This document shows positions 1 through 8,958 of a DNA stretch of 64,000 nt, piece after piece. The stretch is taken from NCBI GenBank assembly GCA_021803035.1, contig JAJZME010000050.1, positions 56,576-120,575 on the forward strand, in the 5' to 3' direction. A model generated the notes under the pieces. That model saw only the letters and a list, made by a program, of their open reading frames with translations. It was not told the DNA's origin and made no database searches. The stretch is from Acidobacteriota bacterium. GTDB taxonomy: Bacteria > Acidobacteriota > Terriglobia > Terriglobales > Acidobacteriaceae. The position numbers and the translations under genes were made by a program. Numbering within the stretch: the stretch's first letter is position 1; the number at the start of each line of letters is the position of its first letter.

Positions 1-687
1 CAGGTGGCGGGCGATGGTGAGCACGCTGTCGCGGGTAATGCCCGAAAGCGCCGAGTTGGCCAGCGGCGGTGTATAAAGCACCCCATTGCGGACAACGAAG
101 ACATTCTCGCCCGATCCCTCGCTCACCAGGCCGTTCACATCCAGCGCGATGCCCTCCGCATAGCCGTTAACCTCGGCTTCCATGTGAATGAGCTGCGAGT
201 TCATATAGTTCGAGCCGGCCTTGGCCAGCGCGGGCATGGTGTTGGGCGCCATGCGGTTCCAGCTTGAGATGCACACATCGGCGCCGCCATGCCCCTTGAT
301 GTACTTGCCCCACGGGAAGTTGGCGATGTAAATCTCAATGGGCGACCCCTTGGGGCTCACGCCGATCTCGCCGTAGCCGCGCAGCGCGATGGGCCGGATA
401 TAACAGGGAGTAACACCATTAGATTCAATCAGTTCCACCACGCCAGCACAAAGCTCTTCCAGAGTATAGGGAATCTCCATCCGGTAGATCTTGGCCGAAT
501 CGAGCATGCGCTGCATGTGCTCGGGAAGGCGAAAGACGGCCGACCCCTCCGGCTGCCCGTAGCAGCGAATGCCCTCAAAGACGCTGGAGCCGTAATGAAT
601 CACATGGCTCAGGACGTGGATGGTGGCTTTCTCCCAGGGAATCAATTTGCCGTTGTGCCAGATGTTTTTGGTGGTTTGAATAGGCAT
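1..687 (-). CDS. ilvE: Branched-chain amino acid aminotransferase, 3'-truncated by window edge
   Basis: PLP-dependent fold-type IV transaminase that interconverts Leu/Ile/Val and their 2-oxo acids using glutamate/2-oxoglutarate. The 229 N-terminal residues are present; the C-terminus lies beyond base 1. The Schiff-base lysine is K156 in the motif MPALAKAGSNYMN, and the family motif EGSGENVF follows. The ATG at 687 is preceded on the minus strand by AAGGAG 14 nt upstream. It is divergent from the MscS channel gene, with a 315-nt spacer. D-amino-acid transaminase is the same fold, but the N-terminal NGKLIPWEKATIHVLSH region is typical IlvE. Confidence 0.93.
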   Translation of the reverse strand, partial: MPIQTTKNIWHNGKLIPWEKATIHVLSHVIHYGSSVFEGIRCYGQPEGSAVFRLPEHMQRMLDSAKIYRMEIPYTLEELCAGVVELIESNGVTPCYIRPIALRGYGEIGVSPKGSPIEIYIANFPWGKYIKGHGGADVCISSWNRMAPNTMPALAKAGSNYMNSQLIHMEAEVNGYAEGIALDVNGLVSEGSGENVFVVRNGVLYTPPLANSALSGITRDSVLTIARHL

Positions 688-1002
688 GAGGGGTTGAATT
701 GCTCCTTCAGGTGCTCCAAATGTGCACTCTATGTTAGGTTATCGCGGAGCGGGGTTCACTGTCACGAATCAGCAGCGCACCATCCGCGGCCGGGTTCCCG
801 GATTGACACCGGAGCCTTCCAGCCGAATGGACGCGAGGCTTTAGAATCGGAATATTGCCGCCAGGGGCGGTGTCTTCCCCAAAATTGGAGGTCACGGCGC
901 GGAATGCTCACGTCCCTCACGTCCACGCCCGGTCACTCCATCCCGGTCAGGCAAAAATGGGCTGCGCAGGCGAACGCCGCATGAAGGGAGCCAAAGTCTG
1001 AG
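688..1002. other. Divergent intergenic region ilvE / mscS
   Basis: 315 bases without a supportable gene. It must hold the promoters of both divergent genes. A perfect -35-like TTGACA occurs at 803-808 but no -10 box sits at 16-18 nt from it, so I do not call a promoter. No repeat or terminator seen. Confidence 0.5.
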
Positions 1003-1980
1003 ATGAAGCGCCTCTTTCAGCTTGTAACAGGCTGCCTTCTGCTCACCGCCGTAGGAGTCTTCTGGAAATGGCACGCCCTTTCCAAGGTATCCGACGACAC
1101 CTTCGAGCACATGGCGGGCGCCATCTTCAACGCCACCTTTTTCAAGATCGGCCATGTGCCCGTTACGCCGCTGTTCATCATCAAGGTGGTCGTCTACGTT
1201 GTTCTTCTGGCGCTGGCCGCCCACCTGGGGCGCAAGATCCTCCACGATCGCATCCTCAAAAAAACCTCGCTCGAGGTGGGCCTGCAATATGCTCTGGCCG
1301 CGGGCACCGGCTATGCGATCTTCATTATCGGCGCCACCATCGGCCTGCAATCCCTGGGCATCGATCTATCCAGCGTCGCCTTCCTCGGTGGCGCGGTCGG
1401 CCTGGGCATCGGCGTCGGTCTGCAGGCCGTGGTCAACAACTTCGTCTCCGGTCTCATCCTGCTCATGGAAAGGCCCATCAAGGTGGGCGACCGCGTTGAA
1501 ATTCAAAACCTCACCGGCGACGTGGTCCAGATCGCCGCGCGCAGCACCTGGGTGCGCACCAACGACAACGTAGTCATCATCGTGCCCAACTCGGAGTTCA
1601 CCACCCAGCGCGTGACCAACTGGACGGCCAACGACCGCTGCGTGCGCATTTCGCTTCAGGTCGGCACCTCCTACGACAGCGATCCTGAAGAGATCCGGCG
1701 GTTGCTGCTTCAGGTCGCCTCCGAACACCCCGATGTGCTCCCCGATCCCGCCCCGGACGTGATCTTCACCGAATTCGGCGACAGCACCCTCGATTTCAAC
1801 CTGCGCGTCTGGACAACCCACCACGTGCGCACGCCACAAATCCTCAGAAGCGATCTCTACTTTGCCATTTTCAAGCTCTTCAAGCAGAAGGGCATCGAGC
1901 TTCCCTTCCCGCAGCGCGACCTGCATGTGCGCTCCATCTCCGTCCCCATCCCGCTGGCGCGCCAAACTGCACCACAATAA
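1003..1980 (+). CDS. Small-conductance mechanosensitive channel, MscS family
   Basis: Inner-membrane channel that releases osmolytes on hypo-osmotic shock. Hydrophobic segments lie near residues 4-20, 60-80 and 100-122. The pore helix TM3 (about 125-150) is Gly/Ala-rich (GGAVGLGIGVGLQAVVNNF), as in MscS. The beta domain begins with MERPIKVGDRVEI, and an alpha/beta C-terminal domain ends at residue 325. The length fits the small MscS class (about 280-330 aa). Start ATG 1003 has AAGGGAG 12 nt upstream. No obvious operon partner: the next gene follows after 60 nt. Confidence 0.92.
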   Translation: MKRLFQLVTGCLLLTAVGVFWKWHALSKVSDDTFEHMAGAIFNATFFKIGHVPVTPLFIIKVVVYVVLLALAAHLGRKILHDRILKKTSLEVGLQYALAAGTGYAIFIIGATIGLQSLGIDLSSVAFLGGAVGLGIGVGLQAVVNNFVSGLILLMERPIKVGDRVEIQNLTGDVVQIAARSTWVRTNDNVVIIVPNSEFTTQRVTNWTANDRCVRISLQVGTSYDSDPEEIRRLLLQVASEHPDVLPDPAPDVIFTEFGDSTLDFNLRVWTTHHVRTPQILRSDLYFAIFKLFKQKGIELPFPQRDLHVRSISVPIPLARQTAPQ

Positions 1981-2040
1981 GCGACGCTGCAAACGTCGGC
2001 AAGATATACTACAAGGTTTCCCGGAGGCACGTTCACAAAG

Positions 2041-2880
2041 ATGACGGCATTGGATTTCACGCTGGTGGTCTGGGTTATTTCCGCGCTGGCGGGATTTCTT
2101 GGCGCCCTAACCGGTTTGGGCGGCGGAGTGGTCGTTGTACCGGCCCTCACCCTGGCCTTCGGCGTCGACATCAAATACGCCATCGGCGCCTCGCTGGTTT
2201 CCGTCATCGCCACCTCTTCCGGCGCCGCCGCGGCCTATGTGCGCGAAGGCTTTTCGAATATTCGCATCGGCATGTTGCTTGAGATTGCCACCACCATCGG
2301 CGCCGTCTTCGGAGCCTACCTGGCCGGCATCACCAGCACTCACATCATCGCCGTTATCTTCGGGCTTGTTCTTGTGCAATCCGCCTATCAGACCATATTC
2401 AAGAGCCGGCTTGAAGGCGCAGCACCCATTGAATCGGACCGCCTGGGCCGGTTCTTCCGCCTGGGCGGCGACTACCCCCACAATGGCAAGCGTGAGGAGT
2501 ACGGCGTGCGCAACGTCCCGGCAGGCTTCGGAATGATGTTCGGCGCCGGCGCACTCTCCGGGCTGCTCGGCATTGGCTCGGGCGCGGTCAAGGTCATCGC
2601 CATGGATCAGGCCATGAAGATCCCCTTCAAGGTCTCCACCACCACCAGCAATTTCATGATCGGCGTCACCGCCGCAGCCAGTGCGGGCGTTTATCTCAGT
2701 CGCGGCTACATCCACCCCTCCGTGGCCATGCCTGTCATGCTCGGCGTGCTGGCCGGAGCGTTCCTCGGTACCAAGGTGCTTGTACGCGCGCGGGTCGACG
2801 TCCTGCGCATCATCTTCGCAGTTGTAATTCTGGCTCTTGCCGTCGAAATGATCGTCAATGGCATCACCGGAAGGATATAG
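2041..2880 (+). CDS. TauE/SafE family sulfite/anion exporter permease
   Basis: Polytopic permease of 279 aa with about eight hydrophobic segments and the Gly-rich N-terminal signature around FLGALTGLGGGVVVVPAL (residues 18-35), repeated in degenerate form in the second half (GLLGIGSGAVKV). The family exports sulfite, sulfoacetate or related anions; the substrate here cannot be told. GGAGG lies 13 nt before the ATG. It is followed 3 nt later by a DUF1634 gene, the usual partner of this permease type, so the two are likely co-transcribed. Confidence 0.9.
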   Translation: MTALDFTLVVWVISALAGFLGALTGLGGGVVVVPALTLAFGVDIKYAIGASLVSVIATSSGAAAAYVREGFSNIRIGMLLEIATTIGAVFGAYLAGITSTHIIAVIFGLVLVQSAYQTIFKSRLEGAAPIESDRLGRFFRLGGDYPHNGKREEYGVRNVPAGFGMMFGAGALSGLLGIGSGAVKVIAMDQAMKIPFKVSTTTSNFMIGVTAAASAGVYLSRGYIHPSVAMPVMLGVLAGAFLGTKVLVRARVDVLRIIFAVVILALAVEMIVNGITGRI

Positions 2881-2883
2881 AGA

Positions 2884-3249
2884 ATGAACGACGAACACCT
2901 TGAAAATATCATCGGTCAACTTCTGCGTGCCGGCGTCTTGCTTGCTGCGGCCGTCGTCTTTGCCGGCGGCGTTGGTTACATCATTCAACACCACGCGCAG
3001 CACATCAATTACCGAATCTTCAACCCTGGCACCGAACAACTGCGCACGCTGCCCGGCATTGTGAAGCTGGCCGCGGCCTTCAACAGCCTGGGAGTGATCC
3101 AGCTCGGCCTGGTACTGCTCATAGCCACACCCATCGCGCGCGTCGCCATGGCCGTCGTGGGCTTCCGGCTTGAGCGCGATTGGATGTATGTGCTGGTGAG
3201 CTCGATCGTGCTGGGTGTTCTGCTCTTCAGCTTGATGCATGCCAGTTAA
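2884..3249 (+). CDS. DUF1634 family membrane protein, partner of the TauE permease
   Basis: 121 aa, three hydrophobic helices (about 13-35, 58-80, 92-115), matching the short three-TM DUF1634 family. These genes typically sit directly downstream of a TauE/SafE permease, as here with a 3-nt gap. This suggests an accessory subunit; no biochemical role is established that I know of. The start ATG overlaps the end of the permease coding region closely enough for translational coupling. Confidence 0.85.
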   Translation: MNDEHLENIIGQLLRAGVLLAAAVVFAGGVGYIIQHHAQHINYRIFNPGTEQLRTLPGIVKLAAAFNSLGVIQLGLVLLIATPIARVAMAVVGFRLERDWMYVLVSSIVLGVLLFSLMHAS

Positions 3250-3309
3250 GCGCGCGCAGCGCGGCTGCGGCCATTCTTCGGCAATACTGTCCTGTGCTAA
3301 CTTTCAAGC

Positions 3310-4080
3310 GTGAGCGTACGCGCACAAAGCAAATCTCCCGCCGCCAGACCGCGTCTGCTGCCAGGCCTCGCCGTCAAAGATGGCCTAGTCCGCCATCCCT
3401 TCGACCTCGAGTTCGGCGTCCGCACCAGCGGTCTGGTCGCCGGCCGCCACCTTAAGACCGGCCACCGGCACGACCGGCACTCAACGGCCTACTACGGAAT
3501 CGCCCCCTCCATCTTCAATGCAATGCTGGTGCGCTGGCGGCAATGCCGGCACGTCGTGCCCATCGATCAGTTCACCTTCGTCGATCTGGGCGCGGGCATG
3601 GGCCGCGCAGTCCTGCTCGCCGCCGAATATCCCTTCCGCGCCGTGGTGGGCATCGAGCTGCACCCTACCCTGGCGCGCATCGCACGGCGCAATCTCACCG
3701 TCTGGCGCAAGACTGGCCGCGCTCAAGCTCCCATGCGCATCGCCTGCTGCGATGCGGCGGAGTTCGAACCGCCCAGCGGCCCTTGTGTCGCGTTCCTCTT
3801 CAATCCCTTCGGCGCGCCCGTGCTGCGGCGCCTGCTAACCCGCTGGGCGCAGCGCTTTGACGGACGCGAAGGCCAGCTTGACCTGCTCTACGTCAACAAC
3901 GAGCAGGAGTGCGTCCTGGAAGAGCAGCCCGGATTCACTCGCCTGTTCCTGGGACAGATCCGCCGCTCCCACGCGGACGCCGTCGCCGACCGCAAAATCC
4001 TCACCAACCAGCCCGACGGCGAATATGCCGCCATGAACTGGGAGGATTGCTCCATCCACCGCTGGACGGGACGCAAATAG
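3310..4080 (+). CDS. Class I SAM-dependent methyltransferase (small, soluble)
   Basis: 256 aa with a Rossmann methyltransferase core. Motif I is DLGAGMGRA at 92-100, the acidic end of beta-2 is GIELHP at 114-119, and a motif-IV-like FNPFGAPV segment follows near 160. Substrate unknown; the NPF element and layout resemble generic 'class I SAM methyltransferase' entries. The GTG start at 3310 has no strong ribosome-binding site. It sits alone between the permease pair and the arabinofuranosidase. Confidence 0.8.
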   Translation: MSVRAQSKSPAARPRLLPGLAVKDGLVRHPFDLEFGVRTSGLVAGRHLKTGHRHDRHSTAYYGIAPSIFNAMLVRWRQCRHVVPIDQFTFVDLGAGMGRAVLLAAEYPFRAVVGIELHPTLARIARRNLTVWRKTGRAQAPMRIACCDAAEFEPPSGPCVAFLFNPFGAPVLRRLLTRWAQRFDGREGQLDLLYVNNEQECVLEEQPGFTRLFLGQIRRSHADAVADRKILTNQPDGEYAAMNWEDCSIHRWTGRK

Positions 4081-4349
4081 GCATTCTTCGCCAAAGCCGG
4101 ACCCATTCTGGTTGGCGGCCCCATGAACAAGCCTGAACCTCGCCCCGGCCGGCACCCGCGTAACGAAACGTGGTCAGAACCTTGCGCCCAATCTACGCCG
4201 GTGCCATCCCTTGCGCGAATTCCGCATCAAAATCGGGCAACGCTTGCCTTTTGAGTAGCATGTAAACGCCGCGGGCGATGGAAGCCACCTTTGGGAAATC
4301 GTTTTCCATCTTGTCACACCCCGCATGGCCGGATTACCATGGCGGGGTC

Positions 4350-6248
4350 ATGAGCAAACGATCTCTCACAGTTGCATTGATTGCAGCCCTCACGCTCCCC
4401 GTCAGCCTGATGGCGCAGGCGCCTTCGCTTACCATCCAGGTCAACCATCCCCGGGCCAAGGTCAGCCCCACGCTTTATGGCCTGATGACCGAGGAGATCA
4501 ACCACTCCTATGACGGCGGCCTCTACGCCGAACTGGTCAGCGACCGCGCCATTCGCAGCGGCTTCGGCGCGCTCTTCCACTGGGACATGGTGGCGCGCGG
4601 CAACTCTGAGGTAAACATTTCCGTCGATAACGCCACCGGCCCCAGCGCGGTCCTGTCCCGCAGCCTCAAAGTCAGCGTGAAGGCAGCCACGGAAGCCGCG
4701 CCCGCCGGCGTCGAGAACGACGGCTGGTGGGGCATCCCGGTAAAGCCGGGAAACATCTACACCGGCTCGTTCTGGGCAAAGACCGACAGCCCTGGTGTTC
4801 CCGTCACCATTAGCCTCGAAAACGATCACACTGGCCAGGTTGCAGCCGCCACCACCGTAACCGCCCTCACCAGCCAGTGGAAGGAGTACAGGTACAAGCT
4901 CACCACCGGCAATAACGTACCATTCTCATCAAACAACCACCTGATCCTCACCATTCCGCGTCCCGCCACCGTCTGGTTCGATCTGGTTTCGCTCTTCCCC
5001 CCGACCTATGACGCTCAGGTACACGGCAACCGCATCGACCTCATGGACATGCTGGCGGCGATGCACCCCAAATTCCTGCGTTTCCCCGGCGGAAACTACC
5101 TCGAAGGCCGGACCATTGCCCAGCGCTTCAACTGGGAAAAAACCATCGGTCCCTGGATCGAACGCCCCGGCCATGAGAGCCCCTGGGGATATTGGTCCTC
5201 CGATGGCATGGGCCTGCTCGAGTTTCTGGAGTGGTGCCAGGACCTCCACATGCAGCCCATTCTGGCCGTCTACGCCGGCTACTCGCTCGACCGTCAGCAC
5301 ATCAATCCGGGCCCCGGCCTCGAACCGTATGTAAAGAGCGCGCTCGATGAAATCCAGTACGTAACCGGCTCGACCAGCACCAAATGGGGCGCCATGCGCG
5401 CCAAAGACGGCCATCCCGCGCCCTTCCCGCTCCACTACGTCGAGATCGGCAACGAAGACCAGTTTGACCCCTCAGGCTCCTACAACGGCCGCTTCGCGCA
5501 GTTCTATCACGCCATCAAGCAGGCCTATCCTGACCTGCAGGTAATTGCAACCACACCGGTGACAAGCGTGACGCCCGACGTCATCGACGAACACTTCTAC
5601 ATGTCCGCCGAAGAGGCGTTCAAGATGGCGCACCACTTCGATCACGCCAGCCGCAGCGGCCCCAAAATCTTCGTGGGCGAGTGGGCCACGCGCGAAGGCG
5701 ATCCCACGCCGAATCTGCAGGCGGCGCTGGCTGACGCCGCATGGCTCACCGGCATCGAGCGCAACAGCGATCTGGTCATCATGGCCAGCTATGCGCCGCT
5801 GTTCGTCAACGTCAATCCCGGCGCCGCGCAATGGGTGCCTGACCTGATCGGCTACAACGCCCTCACCTGCTATGGCTCGCCGAGTTACTGGGTGCAGGTA
5901 ATGTTCGCTAGGCACCTGGGTACCGAAATCGTGCCCGCCAGCCTCGCCAGCGCCGGCCCGCGTGTCTTCGAGTCGGTCACCAGCGACCCGGCGCGCCACA
6001 AGCTCTTCATCAAGATCGTGAACGCAACTTCACTGCCCAAACCCCTCACGATCACACTCGACGGCGTGGCGAAGATTTCACCGCACGCCACCCTCATCAC
6101 ACTCAGCGGAAAAACCCCGAACGCAACCAACTCCATCACCCATCCGCGCACGATTGTCCCGGTCTACCGGGCGCTAACCCTGGCCGGCCCGAAGTTCGAG
6201 CGGACCTTCGTGCCGTACTCCGTAAATGTGTTGGAAGTCACTTACTGA
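4350..6248 (+). CDS. Secreted alpha-L-arabinofuranosidase, GH51-like
   Basis: Retaining glycoside hydrolase expected to remove alpha-L-arabinofuranosyl side chains from arabinoxylan, arabinan or pectin. The N-terminal signal peptide is hydrophobic at residues 7-20 and ends near LMAQA. It continues with the family N-terminus (SPTLYGLMTEEINHSYDGGLYAELV) and a carbohydrate-binding-like jelly roll, then the barrel. The acid/base is E369 in EIGNED and the nucleophile E444 in FVGEWATREG. A C-terminal beta domain closes the 632-aa protein. I chose ATG 4350 because the signal peptide begins there; an upstream in-frame ATG (4278) adds a non-signal-like leader. A strong hairpin terminator follows the stop. 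Confidence 0.92.
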   Translation: MSKRSLTVALIAALTLPVSLMAQAPSLTIQVNHPRAKVSPTLYGLMTEEINHSYDGGLYAELVSDRAIRSGFGALFHWDMVARGNSEVNISVDNATGPSAVLSRSLKVSVKAATEAAPAGVENDGWWGIPVKPGNIYTGSFWAKTDSPGVPVTISLENDHTGQVAAATTVTALTSQWKEYRYKLTTGNNVPFSSNNHLILTIPRPATVWFDLVSLFPPTYDAQVHGNRIDLMDMLAAMHPKFLRFPGGNYLEGRTIAQRFNWEKTIGPWIERPGHESPWGYWSSDGMGLLEFLEWCQDLHMQPILAVYAGYSLDRQHINPGPGLEPYVKSALDEIQYVTGSTSTKWGAMRAKDGHPAPFPLHYVEIGNEDQFDPSGSYNGRFAQFYHAIKQAYPDLQVIATTPVTSVTPDVIDEHFYMSAEEAFKMAHHFDHASRSGPKIFVGEWATREGDPTPNLQAALADAAWLTGIERNSDLVIMASYAPLFVNVNPGAAQWVPDLIGYNALTCYGSPSYWVQVMFARHLGTEIVPASLASAGPRVFESVTSDPARHKLFIKIVNATSLPKPLTITLDGVAKISPHATLITLSGKTPNATNSITHPRTIVPVYRALTLAGPKFERTFVPYSVNVLEVTY

Positions 6249-6264
6249 AGAGCCTCCATCCACG

Positions 6265-6298
6265 CGCCGTCCGGTCTCGCCCGACCGGGCGGCGTTTT
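6265..6298 (+). terminator. Rho-independent terminator of the arabinofuranosidase gene
   Basis: A 12-bp stem (6265-6276 with 6283-6294, one T-G wobble), 6-nt loop, then TTTT. It begins 16 nt after the stop codon, so the GH51 gene is probably monocistronic. Confidence 0.85.
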
Positions 6299-6388
6299 CG
6301 TCCCCACCCACCTGCCCCGCAACAGACAAATGCATCCTCACGCTGCAATCTTCCGGCCACGCGCCATTTCAAGTAGAGTTAAGGCATT

Positions 6389-7774
6389 GTGATCGTCAAC
6401 CTCGCCCGCCGCGCGCACGACCATAACTGGGAACTCGATCCCATCACTCGCTCCCTGCTTGACACCGATTTCTACAAGCTCCTCATGCTCCAGTTCATCT
6501 GGAAAAATTTCCCCAAACTTCACGTCGCCTTCACCCTGCTCAATCGCACTCCTTCCGCCCGCCTGGGTGAGATAGTCGGCATTCACCGCCTCCGGGAACA
6601 ACTGGAGGAGACGCGCAACCTCCGCTTCCACAAATCCGAACTGATCTGGCTGGCAGGCAACACATTTTATGGCCGCCGTGGCATCTTCGAGCCGGCATTT
6701 CTTGAGTGGCTTGAGCGCGACTTCCGTCTCTCCGACTTCGACCTGAGCGTCGAAAACGGCCAACTCGCCCTGCGCTTTCACGGCCTGTGGACCGAAACCA
6801 CCCTGTGGGAAATCTACGCGCTCGCGGCAATCAGCGAGCTCAAGACCCGCGCCAGCCTCAAGGTGCTCACTGAATTCGATCTGGACATCCTCTATGCCCG
6901 CGCCAAAACCAGGCTGTGGGAAAAGATGAAGCGCCTGCGCGGCGTGCCGGAGCTCAGCATCAGCGACTTCGGCACCCGGCGAAGACACAGCTTTCTCTGG
7001 CAAGAGTATGTCGTCGTAGCCATGCGGGATACTTTGGGCCCCGCATTCACGGGCACCTCCAACGCCTACCTCGCCTATAAGCACGACATGGAAGCTATCG
7101 GAACCAATGCCCACGAGTTACCCATGGCGTTGGCTGCGCTGGCTGATAGCGATGATGAACTTAGAACCGCGCAATACCGCTTACTTCAGTTATGGCAACA
7201 GAGTTATCAGGGCGAGTTGCTCATTCTCCTTCCCGACACCTTCGGCACCACGCAGTTTCTCCGCAACGCGCCCGGCTGGGTGGCGAACTGGACCGGCCAG
7301 CGCATCGACAGTAAGAATGCCTATACGGCCGGCGACGAATACATCGAGTGGCTCGTGCGCCACGGCCGCAACCCGCGGCAGAAGCGGCTGATCGCCTCTG
7401 ATGCGCTCGACGTGGATCAGATTCTCGGCCTCCATGCCTACTTTACCGGCACCTTGCGCAATGGCGCCACACCCCAGGACTTTCGCCGCGCCGAAGACTT
7501 TTTGAATGAACGCAAGTGGACTCCGGAACGCCGCATTCGCTTCAGTTCCGGCTGGGGAACATTCCTCACCAACGATTTCCGCGATTGCAATCCGCATGAT
7601 GACAACACCTTCGATCCCGTCAGCCTTGTCTGCAAACTGACCGAAGTGGAAGGCCGCCCGGCAGTCAAACTTTCCGATAACTACTCGAAGGCTCTCGGCG
7701 ATCCAGCCGAAATCGAACGTTACAGGCGCGTCTTTGGCGTAGAAGGCCTGGCCGATGTCCCCGTCGTAACCTGA
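6389..7774 (+). CDS. pncB: Nicotinate phosphoribosyltransferase
   Basis: Joins nicotinate and PRPP to nicotinate mononucleotide with ATP hydrolysis, the first step of NAD salvage (Preiss-Handler pathway). 461 aa, a normal length. Recognisable blocks are the N-terminal LLDTDFYKLLM, GRRGIFEPAF, SDFGTRRRHSF, the NAHELPM segment carrying the catalytic histidine, DTFGTTQFL, and the C-terminal phosphate-binding FSSGWGTFLTNDF. The start is GTG 6389 with AAGG 5 nt upstream; the next in-frame methionine lies inside the conserved region. It appears to be a single-gene unit. Confidence 0.93.
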   Translation: MIVNLARRAHDHNWELDPITRSLLDTDFYKLLMLQFIWKNFPKLHVAFTLLNRTPSARLGEIVGIHRLREQLEETRNLRFHKSELIWLAGNTFYGRRGIFEPAFLEWLERDFRLSDFDLSVENGQLALRFHGLWTETTLWEIYALAAISELKTRASLKVLTEFDLDILYARAKTRLWEKMKRLRGVPELSISDFGTRRRHSFLWQEYVVVAMRDTLGPAFTGTSNAYLAYKHDMEAIGTNAHELPMALAALADSDDELRTAQYRLLQLWQQSYQGELLILLPDTFGTTQFLRNAPGWVANWTGQRIDSKNAYTAGDEYIEWLVRHGRNPRQKRLIASDALDVDQILGLHAYFTGTLRNGATPQDFRRAEDFLNERKWTPERRIRFSSGWGTFLTNDFRDCNPHDDNTFDPVSLVCKLTEVEGRPAVKLSDNYSKALGDPAEIERYRRVFGVEGLADVPVVT

Positions 7775-7817
7775 CGCCGCTGCGCTTGCCGTATCTGCCG
7801 TGCCAAAATTTTGAGTT

Positions 7818-8867
7818 ATGCCGGCAGGCTGCCGTATGACCGTAAGAACAAGCCTCTACGCAAATCTGCTGCGGCAGGAGATTGCCCGCCGCAACCGGAG
7901 TTTTGCCCACGGCCGCGCGCACGTCGAAAGCTACGGCGCCGCGCCGGTGATTGTCTACGCGCCGGAAGGCGGCCGGCACGGCAACTTCTTTGACGCTGCC
8001 TATGCCGCCATCACCGCCCGTCCCGATTGGATGCGCCGCTTCGGCAAAGTGCATGCGCAAGCCGCGCGCTCCCTGCCCAAAGCTGAGCCCCGCTGGCGCG
8101 AACTCGACTCATCCACAAGCTCCGATGCGCTGCTGATGAACATCTTTTGTGCGCCCGCGGTGCTGGAATCACCCGCATTGCGCGCCACCCTGGGAATAGA
8201 CAACGATGCGGACCCGGCCTTCGGATGGAAAGCGCGCGTGCCGCTCGCCAACGGCCGCTTCGACCGCACCGAAGTAGACATGCGGCTCGGCTCGCTCCTG
8301 GTCGAGGCCAAGCTGACGGAACGTGATTTTCAAACCTGCGCTCCGGCCACCGCCGAGCACTATCGCGATTTCGATACCGTGTTTGACCGGACATTATTGC
8401 CGCGCATCGCATTGCCTCCGAAGCGGCGAAGAGAAGCCGCCGAATTTCCCGAAGACTATTCCCAGGAATTCGAGAGCCTCTTCGCCGGTTCTGAAGGAAA
8501 CCGGCGCGAGTTAGAAGGCATGGCCTGCAGCATCCCAACGCCAGCGGCGCAGCTTCGCCGCGAGGAACCCGGCGTGGCAGGCTATGCGAGTTACCAACTT
8601 ATACGCAATGTCCTGGCGGCTTATGCCGGGCAGTGCAGCTTTTGCGTCCTGCACGACGCGCGCCGGCCCGACCTGCGCGAAGAATGGTTCAGCGTGATTG
8701 CCGCGGTCCAGAGCGCGCAGATGCGAACGCGCCTCAAGGTTCTCACTTGGCAGGAACTGGCTGCATTTCTGCCCGGCGCGTTACAGTCATTCCTCGATCT
8801 GAAATACGGAATCGTTGCTCCCGGGCTAACCCCATCGCCGATTGGCGAATCCGCGGATTCGGAGTAG
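7818..8867 (+). CDS. Putative PD-(D/E)XK endonuclease-like protein (PGN_0703-like)
   Basis: 349 aa, no signal peptide or membrane segment. The central segment around residues 150-168 has the nuclease pattern E152-x-D154-x8-E163-A-K165 (TEVDMRLG...LLVEAKLTE), i.e. an acidic residue followed by E-x-K on the next strand, as in PD-(D/E)XK enzymes. The upstream block DSSTSSDALLMNIF and the C-terminal helix pair ending FLDLKYGIV resemble what I remember of the 'PGN_0703 putative restriction endonuclease' family; this recall could not be checked. No methyltransferase, helicase or specificity gene is adjacent. The start is ATG 7818 or ATG 7836; neither has a clear ribosome-binding site. Confidence 0.6.
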   Translation: MPAGCRMTVRTSLYANLLRQEIARRNRSFAHGRAHVESYGAAPVIVYAPEGGRHGNFFDAAYAAITARPDWMRRFGKVHAQAARSLPKAEPRWRELDSSTSSDALLMNIFCAPAVLESPALRATLGIDNDADPAFGWKARVPLANGRFDRTEVDMRLGSLLVEAKLTERDFQTCAPATAEHYRDFDTVFDRTLLPRIALPPKRRREAAEFPEDYSQEFESLFAGSEGNRRELEGMACSIPTPAAQLRREEPGVAGYASYQLIRNVLAAYAGQCSFCVLHDARRPDLREEWFSVIAAVQSAQMRTRLKVLTWQELAAFLPGALQSFLDLKYGIVAPGLTPSPIGESADSE

Positions 8868-8958
8868 CCACAACCCGAAACGGCCGCCACAAATGCGGCG
8901 CGGATTCCAGAGCATCGCTGCCCCGGCTTGGCGCCATGCGATACATTAATTCTTGGCT

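Noticed and set aside
803..808. Perfect TTGACA in the ilvE / mscS gap
   Set aside because: No -10 box at an acceptable spacing on the plus strand.
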